Source of the DNA: Aliidiomarina taiwanensis
GTDB taxonomy: Bacteria; Pseudomonadota; Gammaproteobacteria; Enterobacterales; Alteromonadaceae
NCBI RefSeq assembly: GCF_003987015.1
Contig: NZ_PIPQ01000001.1
Span: 682,001 to 746,000 of the forward strand
Direction of reading: 5' to 3'
Length of the DNA: 64,000 bases
Numbering within the stretch: the first letter of the stretch is position 1; every line of letters starts with the position of its first letter. The translations under genes were made by a program, and so were the position numbers. Shown one piece after another: positions 26,590-34,830 of this stretch. A model generated the notes under the pieces. The model saw nothing but the letters and a program-made list of their open reading frames with translations. It was not told the DNA's origin and did no database searches.

Positions 26590-27624
26590 ATGCTAATTGA
26601 TATTCGCAACCTGAGTATTTTTGCAGATGCCCCCCACGGAGAGGTGAAGGTGCTTGACCGCGTCTCACTCCAAATTGCAGAAGGCGAACTGCACACCTTA
26701 GTGGGCGAGTCGGGTTCGGGCAAAAGCTTAATTGCCCGCGCCATTATGGGCTTTATAAACCCTGAGTGGCGACTTCAAGCAGACCGACTTTGGTTCAAGG
26801 GCACCGACTTGCTGCGGTTAACCAGTAAAGAGCGCCGGAGCATTATAGGCGTTGATATTGCAATGATTTTCCAAGACCCCGCCGACTACCTCGACCCCAA
26901 TGCCACGGTGCTTGAACAGTTACGAGAAGCCATACTAAACCAAGACTTAAACGTCCCCTTTTGGAAACGAAAAGCAGCACGGGACAAGTATGCAGCTCAG
27001 CTACTCATAAAGATGGGCGTGAAGAACTACCAGCAAGTGTTGCGGGCTTATCCTTTCGAACTCAGCGAAGGCGTTGCTCAAAAAGTCATGATTGCCACGG
27101 CCATTGCGCACCGCCCCCAATTACTGATCGCCGACGAACCAACCACCGCCATGGAGCCACGCACTCGGGACCAAATTTATCGCCTGTTAGCTCAGCTGCA
27201 TGCCCAGCACCGCATGTCAATATTGCTGATAGCGCAAGACTTTTCCGAGCTGATGAAAGAAACCACGCATTTGTCGACCATTTACGCGGGGCAAATCATG
27301 GAAACCGGTAGCCGTGACCAATTGTTAGAAGCTCCATACCACCCATACACAGACGCTTTAAGTTATACCTCGTTGTCGCAACCGCAGAAATTGGCCCACA
27401 AGCAGCACTTGCAAACCCTGCCCGAACTCGAGCCAAACCTACAACATATGCCCATAGGCTGCCGGCTTGGCCCCCGCTGCCCCTATGCTAAGCGCGCCTG
27501 TGTGCAGCGACCTGAGAAGTACGTGATTGCTAAACGTGAGTTTTATTGCCACTACCCGATTAACTTAGACACCAAAGACCAAGCTGTATTTGAGTCTGTT
27601 CAGTATAAGCAGGTGAGCCTATGA
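26590..27624 (+). CDS. sapD: SapD, ATPase of the Sap transporter
   Basis: Cytoplasmic ABC ATPase of 344 residues. The start MLIDIRNLSIFADAP at 26590, two bases after the sapC stop, fits the family; an open frame runs 20 codons further up inside sapC. Walker A is VGESGSGKSLIAR (about 34-46) and Walker B is LLIADEPTT. The signature reads LSEGVAQKV instead of LSGGQ, similar to E. coli SapD. A Cys-rich C-terminal segment (RCPYAKRACVQRP) is shared with the DppD/OppD tail. In E. coli SapD is also tied to Trk potassium uptake. Confidence 0.93.
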   Translation: MLIDIRNLSIFADAPHGEVKVLDRVSLQIAEGELHTLVGESGSGKSLIARAIMGFINPEWRLQADRLWFKGTDLLRLTSKERRSIIGVDIAMIFQDPADYLDPNATVLEQLREAILNQDLNVPFWKRKAARDKYAAQLLIKMGVKNYQQVLRAYPFELSEGVAQKVMIATAIAHRPQLLIADEPTTAMEPRTRDQIYRLLAQLHAQHRMSILLIAQDFSELMKETTHLSTIYAGQIMETGSRDQLLEAPYHPYTDALSYTSLSQPQKLAHKQHLQTLPELEPNLQHMPIGCRLGPRCPYAKRACVQRPEKYVIAKREFYCHYPINLDTKDQAVFESVQYKQVSL

Positions 27625-28346
27625 GCTGTTTACTGCGTGCCGAAGGCCTGACCAAGCACTACACGCGTTACCAAGGGTTCTTTCGCAGCCAAACCCAAGT
27701 CGCTTTAAGTGATGTGTCCTTTGAGCTTCATGAAGGACAAACTTTAGCCATTATGGGGAATAACGGCTCGGGCAAGTCCACGCTCGCGGGTATTATTTCT
27801 GGCGCTATCGCCCCCACAAGCGGACAGCTTTATCTGAAAGATCACGCATTGCACTCGGGCGACTACAAAACCCGTGCCCAAACCATTCGTATGGTTTTTC
27901 AAGACTCTGAAGCGTCCTTAAACCCGCACATGACCATAGGCAAACAACTGCATGAAGCGCTGTTATTTAATACCCGCCTAACCCACGAGCAGCGGAATGA
28001 GCTCATTCGTCGCACCCTACTTCGCGTTGGTCTGCTTGACGAGCATCGGGTGTTTTATCCTTATATGATGTCAAACGGGCAGCGACAACGCGCCTGTATT
28101 GCTCGGGCAATTATTTTAAACCCTAAGGTGTTGGTGGCAGACGAAGCATTAGCCAATTTAGACACGTCAGTGCGGGCACAAATTTTAAACTTGCTGCTGG
28201 ATTTACAAGACGAACTGAAAATGAGCTACATTTTTATTACCCACAGCCATGAAATTGCCCAGCATATGGCCGACCACATACTCGAGCTGAAAGACGGCAA
28301 CGTTGTAAACTACGCCGAAACCACGGCGAGTATTGAGAAAAATTAG
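27621..28346 (+). CDS. sapF: SapF, second ATPase of the Sap transporter
   Basis: ABC ATPase of 241 residues, partner of SapD. Walker A IMGNNGSGKSTLAG (about 45-58) and Walker B VLVADEALANLD are intact; the signature is MSNGQRQRACIARA, degenerate as in E. coli SapF. Shorter than E. coli SapF (268), without the extended C-terminal tail. Overlaps sapD by four bases. Last gene of pspF-sapABCDF. The 125 bases to putP hold an AT-rich stretch and no clear terminator. Confidence 0.92.
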   Translation: MSCLLRAEGLTKHYTRYQGFFRSQTQVALSDVSFELHEGQTLAIMGNNGSGKSTLAGIISGAIAPTSGQLYLKDHALHSGDYKTRAQTIRMVFQDSEASLNPHMTIGKQLHEALLFNTRLTHEQRNELIRRTLLRVGLLDEHRVFYPYMMSNGQRQRACIARAIILNPKVLVADEALANLDTSVRAQILNLLLDLQDELKMSYIFITHSHEIAQHMADHILELKDGNVVNYAETTASIEKN

Positions 28347-28471
28347 CTTATTTGTTAGCGTGTGCCCCTGTTTTATTTACAACTCATGCCGAGATTTGTA
28401 TTTAATTAATATAAAAAGAACTAAAACGTCTTCTAACTTTTAACAATGCGCTACACAACAGGAGCCTTATT

Positions 28472-30007
28472 TTGGAAACTGGTACGCTTTATTCTCTCGC
28501 TATTTACTTTATCGCTATGCTGGGTATTGGGGTTTATGGTTATTTTAAATCCACCAGCGACTTGTCCGACTATATGTTAGGGGGGCGTCGTTTAACTCCT
28601 GGAGTCACGGCCCTATCCGCCGGTGCATCCGATATGAGCGGCTGGATGCTGATGGGGTTACCCGGTGCATTTTACCTTTCGGGTTTCTCCGAAGTGTGGC
28701 TTGCCGTTGGTTTAACCATTGGTGCTTACATTAACTACCTGGTGGTAGCCCCTCGCCTTCGGGTCTACACTTACGTGGCCAACGACTCTATTACCATTCC
28801 TGACTTCTTTGAAAACCGCTTTCACGACAAGTCACGCTTACTGCGTTTAGTTTCGGCGGTGGTCATTATTATCTTCTTTACCCTGTACACTTCCTCTGGG
28901 CTTGTAGCCGGCGGCACCCTCTTTGAAAACGCCTTCGGTATGGACTACCACCATGGCCTATTATTAACAGCCGGCGTGGTGGTTGCTTATACCTTAATTG
29001 GCGGCTTTCTTGCCGTTAGCATGACGGACTTTGTGCAAGGCTGCATTATGTTCCTTGCTCTTATTGTCGTGCCTGTCACGGGCTACTATATTCTGAATGC
29101 CGACACGGCCCTCACTAAAGAAACCATCACCTTAGCCCCTGAAATGTTTAATGCATTTCATGGTGCTACCTTCTTAGGTGTAGTGTCCTTGTTAGCCTGG
29201 GGACTTGGTTATTTTGGTCAGCCACATATTATTGTCCGCTTTATGGCAATTCGCTCTGTGCGCGACTTCCCGAAAGCACGCCGTATTGGAATGACGTGGA
29301 TGATCGTAGCCATTATTGGTGCCATGCTCACGGGTATTGTCGGTGCTCAGTACATTCAAGCCCACGGTGCCGGCCTGGTTGGCAACGCTTATATGAAAGC
29401 AGACGGCAGCCTAGCCAACTCAGAAACTATTTTTATTGTGTTGTCACAAATCCTGTTCCACCCCTTCATTAGTGGTTTCTTACTGGCCGCTATTTTAGCC
29501 GCCATTATGAGCACTATTTCATCTCAGTTGCTGGTCACTTCAAGTGCCCTTACCCAAGACTTCTATAAAAGCTTCTTGCATAAGAACGCCAGCGACAAGG
29601 TACAAGTTATGACAGGCCGCATTTCTGTGCTGCTCGTGGCCATTGTTGCCAGTGCTTTGTCGTGGGTACCACGCGACACCATTCTCGGTTTAGTTGGGAA
29701 TGCTTGGGCAGGCTTTGGCGCTGCCTTCGGCCCATTAATAATTCTGAGCTTGTACTGGCGCGGCATGAACCGTTGGGGCGCCTTGGCCGGTATGGTAGTG
29801 GGTGCACTCACGGTACTGTTCTGGATTTACGTACCTGTGCTGGGTGAAGAGCCATTGAGCAGCAAGCTCTATGAAATGGTGCCAGGGGTTATTATGTCGA
29901 CACTGGCCATTTTCTTAGTGAGCCGTTTAACTGCGGCGCCAAGCAAGCAAGTAACAGCTGAATTCAATAAAATGCGTGAACTCATGCAGGAAAACAAAGA
30001 CGAATAA
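28472..30007 (+). CDS. putP: Sodium/proline symporter PutP
   Basis: Inner-membrane SSSF-family symporter taking up proline with Na+. 511 residues (E. coli 502) with about 13 membrane helices. The LGGRRLTPGVTALSAGASDM segment (about 37-56) contains the Na+/proline-binding Ser and Asp residues of helix II, and GWMLMGLPGAFYLSGFSE follows. The start codon is TTG (28472), with GGAG eight bases before it; the next in-frame ATGs lie inside the first helix. Monocistronic, ended by a strong bidirectional terminator. No putA is in the window. Confidence 0.94.
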   Translation: METGTLYSLAIYFIAMLGIGVYGYFKSTSDLSDYMLGGRRLTPGVTALSAGASDMSGWMLMGLPGAFYLSGFSEVWLAVGLTIGAYINYLVVAPRLRVYTYVANDSITIPDFFENRFHDKSRLLRLVSAVVIIIFFTLYTSSGLVAGGTLFENAFGMDYHHGLLLTAGVVVAYTLIGGFLAVSMTDFVQGCIMFLALIVVPVTGYYILNADTALTKETITLAPEMFNAFHGATFLGVVSLLAWGLGYFGQPHIIVRFMAIRSVRDFPKARRIGMTWMIVAIIGAMLTGIVGAQYIQAHGAGLVGNAYMKADGSLANSETIFIVLSQILFHPFISGFLLAAILAAIMSTISSQLLVTSSALTQDFYKSFLHKNASDKVQVMTGRISVLLVAIVASALSWVPRDTILGLVGNAWAGFGAAFGPLIILSLYWRGMNRWGALAGMVVGALTVLFWIYVPVLGEEPLSSKLYEMVPGVIMSTLAIFLVSRLTAAPSKQVTAEFNKMRELMQENKDE

Positions 30008-30018
30008 CAGCTAGCTAC

Positions 30019-30057
30019 AAAAAAGCGGCCTCGAACACGTTCGCAGGCCGCTTTTTT
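30019..30057. terminator. Bidirectional terminator between putP and rssA
   Basis: AAAAAAGCGGCCT (30019-30031) and AGGCCGCTTTTTT (30045-30057) form a 13-bp stem with A- and T-runs on both sides. It serves the convergent putP and rssA genes. Confidence 0.93.
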
Positions 30058-30071
30058 ATATTTCAAAGGCG

Positions 30072-31073
30072 TTACTTTTTCACTTTCGGTATCGGCGCTA
30101 TCATGCGGCGGCGCTTTATCAGCTCCAGCTCTTCAAGAATAATATGCTTCATACGCATGGTGGCGTCATAGCCAATTTGAATAGCCTTCTCACCATCTTC
30201 AAACTCTAACAAACCAATTTCGCCTAGTTTAGGCTGCAGCAAAATATCAGGTGGGTCTCCGGCCATACGAGCCCGTGTTATCCGCTCTTGCATAATGTCG
30301 ATGGAGCCTGCCATCACCCCAAATACACCTGGCGACGTGGGCGTGCGGGTCAGCTTGTCTTTTACTTGCTCAACATAGTCTTGACTGCGGTTTAGGAAGC
30401 GCTCAAAAGCGTTGGGTTGCTCTTTCTTTTCTATACTACCCTCGTCTTCAAACCCTGCTTGTTTGGCCGACTCATAAGTAGCTGGACTTTGTTCTTGCGG
30501 CGGTAAGTCGTCTTCGTCTACGTGCACTTGCGAGTTCAAGTGCACGGCAATCACAAATTCAGCTTCTAAAGCTCGGGCGAGCGACACAGGGACAGGGTTT
30601 ACTACCGCTCCGTCAACCAGCCAGCGGCCGTCGAATGCTTTTGGTGAAAGTAGCCCCGGCATGGCACAAGATGCACGGGCTATTTCAAACAAGTCCCCTT
30701 CTTTCAACCACACTTCTCGCCCCGTGTACAAGTCCGTCGCTACCGCAGCAAAGCTGCGACTTAGCTGTTCTGCACGTAAAGCACCAAACTTCTCCCGTGC
30801 TTTATTAAACACTTTTTCGCCCGAGACAATACCACCATTGGTTAGCCCAAAGTCGAGCAGATTGAACACCTTCCAGCGGTCCATGTCCCGAACCCACTCT
30901 TCAATATCGTCCAGCTTATTCGCAGCGTAGGCTCCACCCACTAATGAGCCAATCGAAGTACCGGTTACTACATCTATTTCAATGCCAAGCTCTTCGAGGG
31001 CACGAATAACTCCAATATGTGCCCAACCACGGGCTGCACCAGAGCCTAATGCCAAACCTACTTTTACTCTCAT
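30072..31073 (-). CDS. rssA: Patatin-like phospholipase family protein, RssA type
   Basis: Predicted serine acyl hydrolase with a Ser-Asp dyad. The 333-residue protein has the oxyanion motif GLALGSGAARGWAHIG (about 6-21), the nucleophile elbow GTSIGS (about 40-45) and the aspartate in DGAVVNPVPV (about 174-183). Relative to E. coli RssA (301) it carries an acidic insertion around residues 195-225 (HVDEDDLPPQEQ and onward). The response regulator rssB, which pairs with rssA in E. coli, is not adjacent here, although rpoS lies 6 kb away. Substrate and physiological role are unknown. Confidence 0.9.
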   Translation of the reverse strand: MRVKVGLALGSGAARGWAHIGVIRALEELGIEIDVVTGTSIGSLVGGAYAANKLDDIEEWVRDMDRWKVFNLLDFGLTNGGIVSGEKVFNKAREKFGALRAEQLSRSFAAVATDLYTGREVWLKEGDLFEIARASCAMPGLLSPKAFDGRWLVDGAVVNPVPVSLARALEAEFVIAVHLNSQVHVDEDDLPPQEQSPATYESAKQAGFEDEGSIEKKEQPNAFERFLNRSQDYVEQVKDKLTRTPTSPGVFGVMAGSIDIMQERITRARMAGDPPDILLQPKLGEIGLLEFEDGEKAIQIGYDATMRMKHIILEELELIKRRRMIAPIPKVKK

Positions 31074-31100
31074 CTGTTCTCTCCTCAGGACCTAGCTAAC

Positions 31101-32900
31101 CTAATCGCTTGTTTCTGAATCTAACCAACGCTCTATTTCACGCTCTAATACCGAAAGAGGTATAGAGCCATGTCGCAATACTTCCCGGTGAAAGTCACGC
31201 ACATCAAACTTATCTGCGAGTCTCTGCTGAGCCCGCTGGCGTAACTCGTGAATTTTTAACATGCCCACTTTGTAGGCCAGTGCCTGCCCTGGCAACACAA
31301 TAAAGCGCTCGGCTTCCGACACTGCGCGCGCCTCTTTAACCGGTGCATTGGCATACATATAATCCAATACTTGCTGTTTTGACCACCCTTTCCAATGAAT
31401 ACCCGTGTCCACAACCAAGCGAATAGAGCGCCATAATTCCGCAATTAGCTGGCCATAACGGTCGTAACTGTCATAAAGCCCAAACTCGTCGCCCAAAGAC
31501 TCTGTGTATAGGCCCCAGCCTTCAGCAAAGGCGACCACAACGTTATAGCGACGAAAGCGCGGTAAGTTTGTCATTTCTCGTTGTAATGCAACTTGGTAGT
31601 GATGACCCGGAATGGCTTCATGCAAGGTTAATGGGCCTTTAGCCCAGGTAGGACGTGCCGACAAACCATAGGTGTTCAAATAAAAGATACCCGGACGACT
31701 GCCGTCTTCTGCAGGAACTTCGTAGCTGCCTGAACTAGCGGTTTGTTCGCGGAAAGGCTCTACCCGACGTATCTCATAGCCTGCTTGCGGTAGCATGTCT
31801 TCATGAAATAAGTCCAATACCCGTGCTTCCACCTGCGCTGCAAAGTCCTGGTAGTCAGCTAACATGGCTTCAGGGCTGGCATAGTGAAACTGCGGATTGT
31901 CCCGGGTAAATTCAAAAAAAGCAGCTAAGTCCCCTGCAAAGCCAACGTCGTCCATAATGTCTGCAATAGCCTGATGAATACGGGCAACTTCAGCTAAACC
32001 CAAAGCATGAATTTCGTCGGGCGTTAAATTTGTCGTTGTTTGCCGTTTCACTTCAAAAGCATACCATTCTTTGCCTTGAGGTAAGTGGCTCAAGCCTATA
32101 TCAGTCGTGCGGGTCCGTGGAATATACTCCGACTCTATGTACTCAGCTAAGGCGCGGTACGCGGGCACCACCTGGTTTTCTATAACCTGTACATAAGCTT
32201 CTGTAAGTGCTGTGCGCTGCGCTTGTGTAAACCCTTCAGGGAAGTTTGCTAGGGGTTGAAAGTAGAGACTTGTTGCAACGTCTTCAACAACATGGGCACG
32301 TATTTGCTCAAGCACACGCTGCATAATAATACGTGGTTGGGTGACATCGGTAGCTAAACCTTGCTGTAAATTTGCTTGTATTTGCAGAAATATATCGGGA
32401 ATAGCCCGCATGCGGTTTAACCAGTTTTGATAGTCTTCGTAGGTGTCAAAAGGTTGAGCGCTTTCACCCGAGCCAAGCCGTGCCAATTGATTGGCATAAT
32501 TATACATTTGATTAAGAGGAAGTAAGTGCGTGGGGAACTGCAGTCGCTCTAGCGCAATCTTGCGCTCTCGCTGAAACAGGTCATAACTGAGTTTGTCTGC
32601 GTCGGAAAGCTGAGCATAATTCACCGCATCCAGAGCCATCAAAAACTCTTCTTCAAGTAATTGCCGCTGGCTCCGGTACGTGTCACTAAAGGTATTGGCG
32701 AGTTCCCCATTAAACTGGGTCTCGCCCACATAAGTTGCTTGCAAAGGATCAAGTGCAAGGTCTGCATAAAAATAATCTTCAAAAATATCGGCTAGCAGCT
32801 CACTTTGTTGCAACTCTTCTGTCGAGTGACTTAGCTTTTCAACGGGCGTGCAAGCCACCAAGAGCCACAAACAAAGGGCACTTAAAACAACAGGTTTCAT
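31101..32900 (-). CDS. DUF885 family lipoprotein, putative metallopeptidase
   Basis: A 599-residue exported protein. The N-terminus MKPVVLSALCLWLLVACTPV is a lipoprotein signal (lipobox LVAC). The DUF885 core has LTLHEAIPGHHYQVAL (about 427-442), a conserved HExxPGHH-type motif that resembles a zinc-peptidase site, and AEGWGLYTESLG, the usual downstream Glu motif. Members are widespread in marine gammaproteobacteria, often as several copies, and are thought to be peptidases, although experimental support is thin. It stands between the recA terminator and rssA (27-base gap to rssA), so rssA may be co-transcribed. Confidence 0.88.
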   Translation of the reverse strand: MKPVVLSALCLWLLVACTPVEKLSHSTEELQQSELLADIFEDYFYADLALDPLQATYVGETQFNGELANTFSDTYRSQRQLLEEEFLMALDAVNYAQLSDADKLSYDLFQRERKIALERLQFPTHLLPLNQMYNYANQLARLGSGESAQPFDTYEDYQNWLNRMRAIPDIFLQIQANLQQGLATDVTQPRIIMQRVLEQIRAHVVEDVATSLYFQPLANFPEGFTQAQRTALTEAYVQVIENQVVPAYRALAEYIESEYIPRTRTTDIGLSHLPQGKEWYAFEVKRQTTTNLTPDEIHALGLAEVARIHQAIADIMDDVGFAGDLAAFFEFTRDNPQFHYASPEAMLADYQDFAAQVEARVLDLFHEDMLPQAGYEIRRVEPFREQTASSGSYEVPAEDGSRPGIFYLNTYGLSARPTWAKGPLTLHEAIPGHHYQVALQREMTNLPRFRRYNVVVAFAEGWGLYTESLGDEFGLYDSYDRYGQLIAELWRSIRLVVDTGIHWKGWSKQQVLDYMYANAPVKEARAVSEAERFIVLPGQALAYKVGMLKIHELRQRAQQRLADKFDVRDFHREVLRHGSIPLSVLEREIERWLDSETSD

Positions 32901-32967
32901 TCTTATTCTTCTCTTTATGCGTTTGCCTATAAGAATAATACCCTAGCTCATTAAAAGATACAGGCAT

Positions 32968-33003
32968 AAAAAAACCGCAGAACAGTTTTAACCTGCTCTG
33001 CGG
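32968..33003 (-). terminator. Terminator of recA
   Basis: On the minus strand CCGCAGAGCAG and CTGTTCTGCGG (32975-33003) form an 11-bp stem with one mismatch, followed by seven T (32968-32974). Confidence 0.9.
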
Positions 33004-33051
33004 CTTATTAGAGTGCTCAGACTGCATCGATTCAGCCCAAATACTTTTGCG

Positions 33052-34092
33052 TTATTCTGCTGCTGTGTCGTCCGCAAGCAGCTCTTCTTCGTCTGCGCTT
33101 TGTGGCTTCAGTAAAAGCAAGTCACGCAGCTTGGTTTCAATTTCGTTTGAAACGCTTGGGTTTTCTTTTAAGTATTTGCTGGAGTTGGCACGTCCTTGAC
33201 CAATTTTTTCGCCATTGTAGCTATACCAAGAGCCCGCTTTCTCAACAATGTTGTGCTTCACACCTAGGTCAATCAGCTCGCCTTCTTTGGAAATACCTTG
33301 ACCATACATAATTTGGAAGTGCGCTTCTTTGAAAGGAGGTGCTACTTTGTTTTTCACAACCTTCACACGTGTTTCGTTACCAACAATTTCATCGCCTTCT
33401 TTAATAGCGCCAATTCGGCGAATATCCAGTCGAACCGATGAGTAGAACTTTAACGCGTTCCCGCCCGTTGTGGTTTCAGGGCTACCGAACATGACACCAA
33501 TTTTCATCCGAATTTGGTTAATAAAAATGGCCATGGTGTTCGACTTTTTAATGTTCGCTGTTAATTTACGCAGCGCTTGTGACATCAAACGTGCTTGTAA
33601 ACCAACGTGGGTGTCACCCATTTCACCTTCAATTTCAGCTTTCGGCGTTAATGCAGCGACCGAGTCGACAATGACCACGTCAACAGCACCACTGCGCACC
33701 AGCATGTCGCATATTTCCAGTGCCTGTTCACCTGTGTCTGGCTGAGAAATAAGTAGCTCGTCAATTTTAACCCCTAAGCGTTCCGCATACACAGGGTCTA
33801 AAGCGTGCTCTGCGTCAACGAAAGCACAAGTTTTCCCTTTGCGCTGCGCTTCGGCAATAACTTGCAAGGTTAAGGTTGTCTTACCGCTCGACTCAGGACC
33901 GTACACTTCAATAACACGACCCGTAGGTAAGCCACCTATACCTAAGGCAATGTCTAAGCTAAGAGAGCCTGTTGAAATTGCTTCAATATCCATGGCACGG
34001 TTGTCGCCAAGACGCATAATGGCACCTTTACCAAACTGACGTTCAATTTGGCCAAGGGCTGCGGCTAATGCTTTTTGCTTATTCTCACTCAT
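33052..34092 (-). CDS. recA: Recombinase RecA
   Basis: DNA-dependent ATPase for homologous recombination and the SOS response (LexA cleavage). The start [20 protein letters not shown] at ATG 34090-34092 gives 346 residues (E. coli 353); GGAG lies nine bases before it. A frame open to 34122 adds ten unrelated residues without a ribosome site. Walker A is [10 protein letters not shown] (about 59-68), and the [19 protein letters not shown] block and acidic C-terminus ([15 protein letters not shown]) are typical. A LexA box lies upstream. The recX gene that normally follows is missing; a DUF885 lipoprotein gene comes next. Confidence 0.98.
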   Translation of the reverse strand: MSENKQKALAAALGQIERQFGKGAIMRLGDNRAMDIEAISTGSLSLDIALGIGGLPTGRVIEVYGPESSGKTTLTLQVIAEAQRKGKTCAFVDAEHALDPVYAERLGVKIDELLISQPDTGEQALEICDMLVRSGAVDVVIVDSVAALTPKAEIEGEMGDTHVGLQARLMSQALRKLTANIKKSNTMAIFINQIRMKIGVMFGSPETTTGGNALKFYSSVRLDIRRIGAIKEGDEIVGNETRVKVVKNKVAPPFKEAHFQIMYGQGISKEGELIDLGVKHNIVEKAGSWYSYNGEKIGQGRANSSKYLKENPSVSNEIETKLRDLLLLKPQSADEEELLADDTAAE

Positions 34093-34134
34093 AGGTGGTA
34101 GCTCCAGTTCGATGTCATTCAATACCCGTTAGTA

Positions 34135-34154
34135 TACTGGGCATTTGTACAGTA
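34135..34154. promoter_or_regulatory. LexA (SOS) box of recA
   Basis: The minus strand reads TACTGTACAAATGCCCAGTA. This fits CTG-N10-CAG exactly and the longer TACTGTATATAnAnACAGTA pattern with few changes. It is 43 bases upstream of the recA start, the usual location. Confidence 0.88.
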
Positions 34155-34219
34155 TCAAGACTATTCAGTTATTTCTTTTCAAATTCGGCGTAACTTATTG
34201 AAAGTTAAAACCATAAAAT

Positions 34220-34717
34220 TTAATTTCGGGTGTCTTTTTGAATAAGACCTGCTAATTTAACCAGTGCATGGGTAGCCGCTTGCGTGCGAATTTCTTCACG
34301 GTTGCCACGAAACAGTTTTGTCTCGGTCCATACATGTTCCGCCAAGGCCCAGCCAAAACAAACGGTGCCCACAGGTTTATCAGGCGTACCGCCGTCGGGG
34401 CCTGCAATACCAGTCACACTTAAGGTGACGTCGCAGGCCATAGCATGCTGTGCACCACGGGCCATGGCGGCTGCACAAGGCTCGGACACAGCGCCGTGCT
34501 GGGTTAAGATAGCGTCCGACACATGTAGCAGATTTTGCTTCATTTCGTTACTGTAGGTGACTAACCCGCCCTCAAACCAACGGGAGCTACCCGGTAAACT
34601 GGTGCATGTCACCGCCACCCCCCCGCCCGTGCATGACTCGGCAGTACCAAAGCGCCATTTACGATACAATAGAGCTTCCGCAATTTGCGCAACGAGTATA
34701 CGGTCTGAGGTGTACAT
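34220..34717 (-). CDS. pncC: Nicotinamide-nucleotide amidohydrolase PncC (CinA C-terminal domain family)
   Basis: Deamidates NMN to nicotinate mononucleotide in the pyridine nucleotide cycle. The 165-residue protein equals E. coli PncC/YgaD in length and consists of the CinA C-terminal domain alone. Key segments are FGTAESCTGGGVA (about 23-35), with the catalytic Ser, WFEGGLVTYSNEMKQNLLHV, and VTGIAGPDGGTPDKPVGTV. It lies 127 bases upstream of recA on the same strand, the order seen in many gammaproteobacteria, and is divergent from mutS. Confidence 0.95.
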   Translation of the reverse strand: MYTSDRILVAQIAEALLYRKWRFGTAESCTGGGVAVTCTSLPGSSRWFEGGLVTYSNEMKQNLLHVSDAILTQHGAVSEPCAAAMARGAQHAMACDVTLSVTGIAGPDGGTPDKPVGTVCFGWALAEHVWTETKLFRGNREEIRTQAATHALVKLAGLIQKDTRN

Positions 34718-34830
34718 AATTAAAACTCCAATTTAAAAATCCGTTTAACGGTGAACTTCACTTGGCATTTGCTTGTGAAAACGGGATCATAGGAAAATAT
34801 TCATCAGATGCATAATGACCTTAAAAGATA

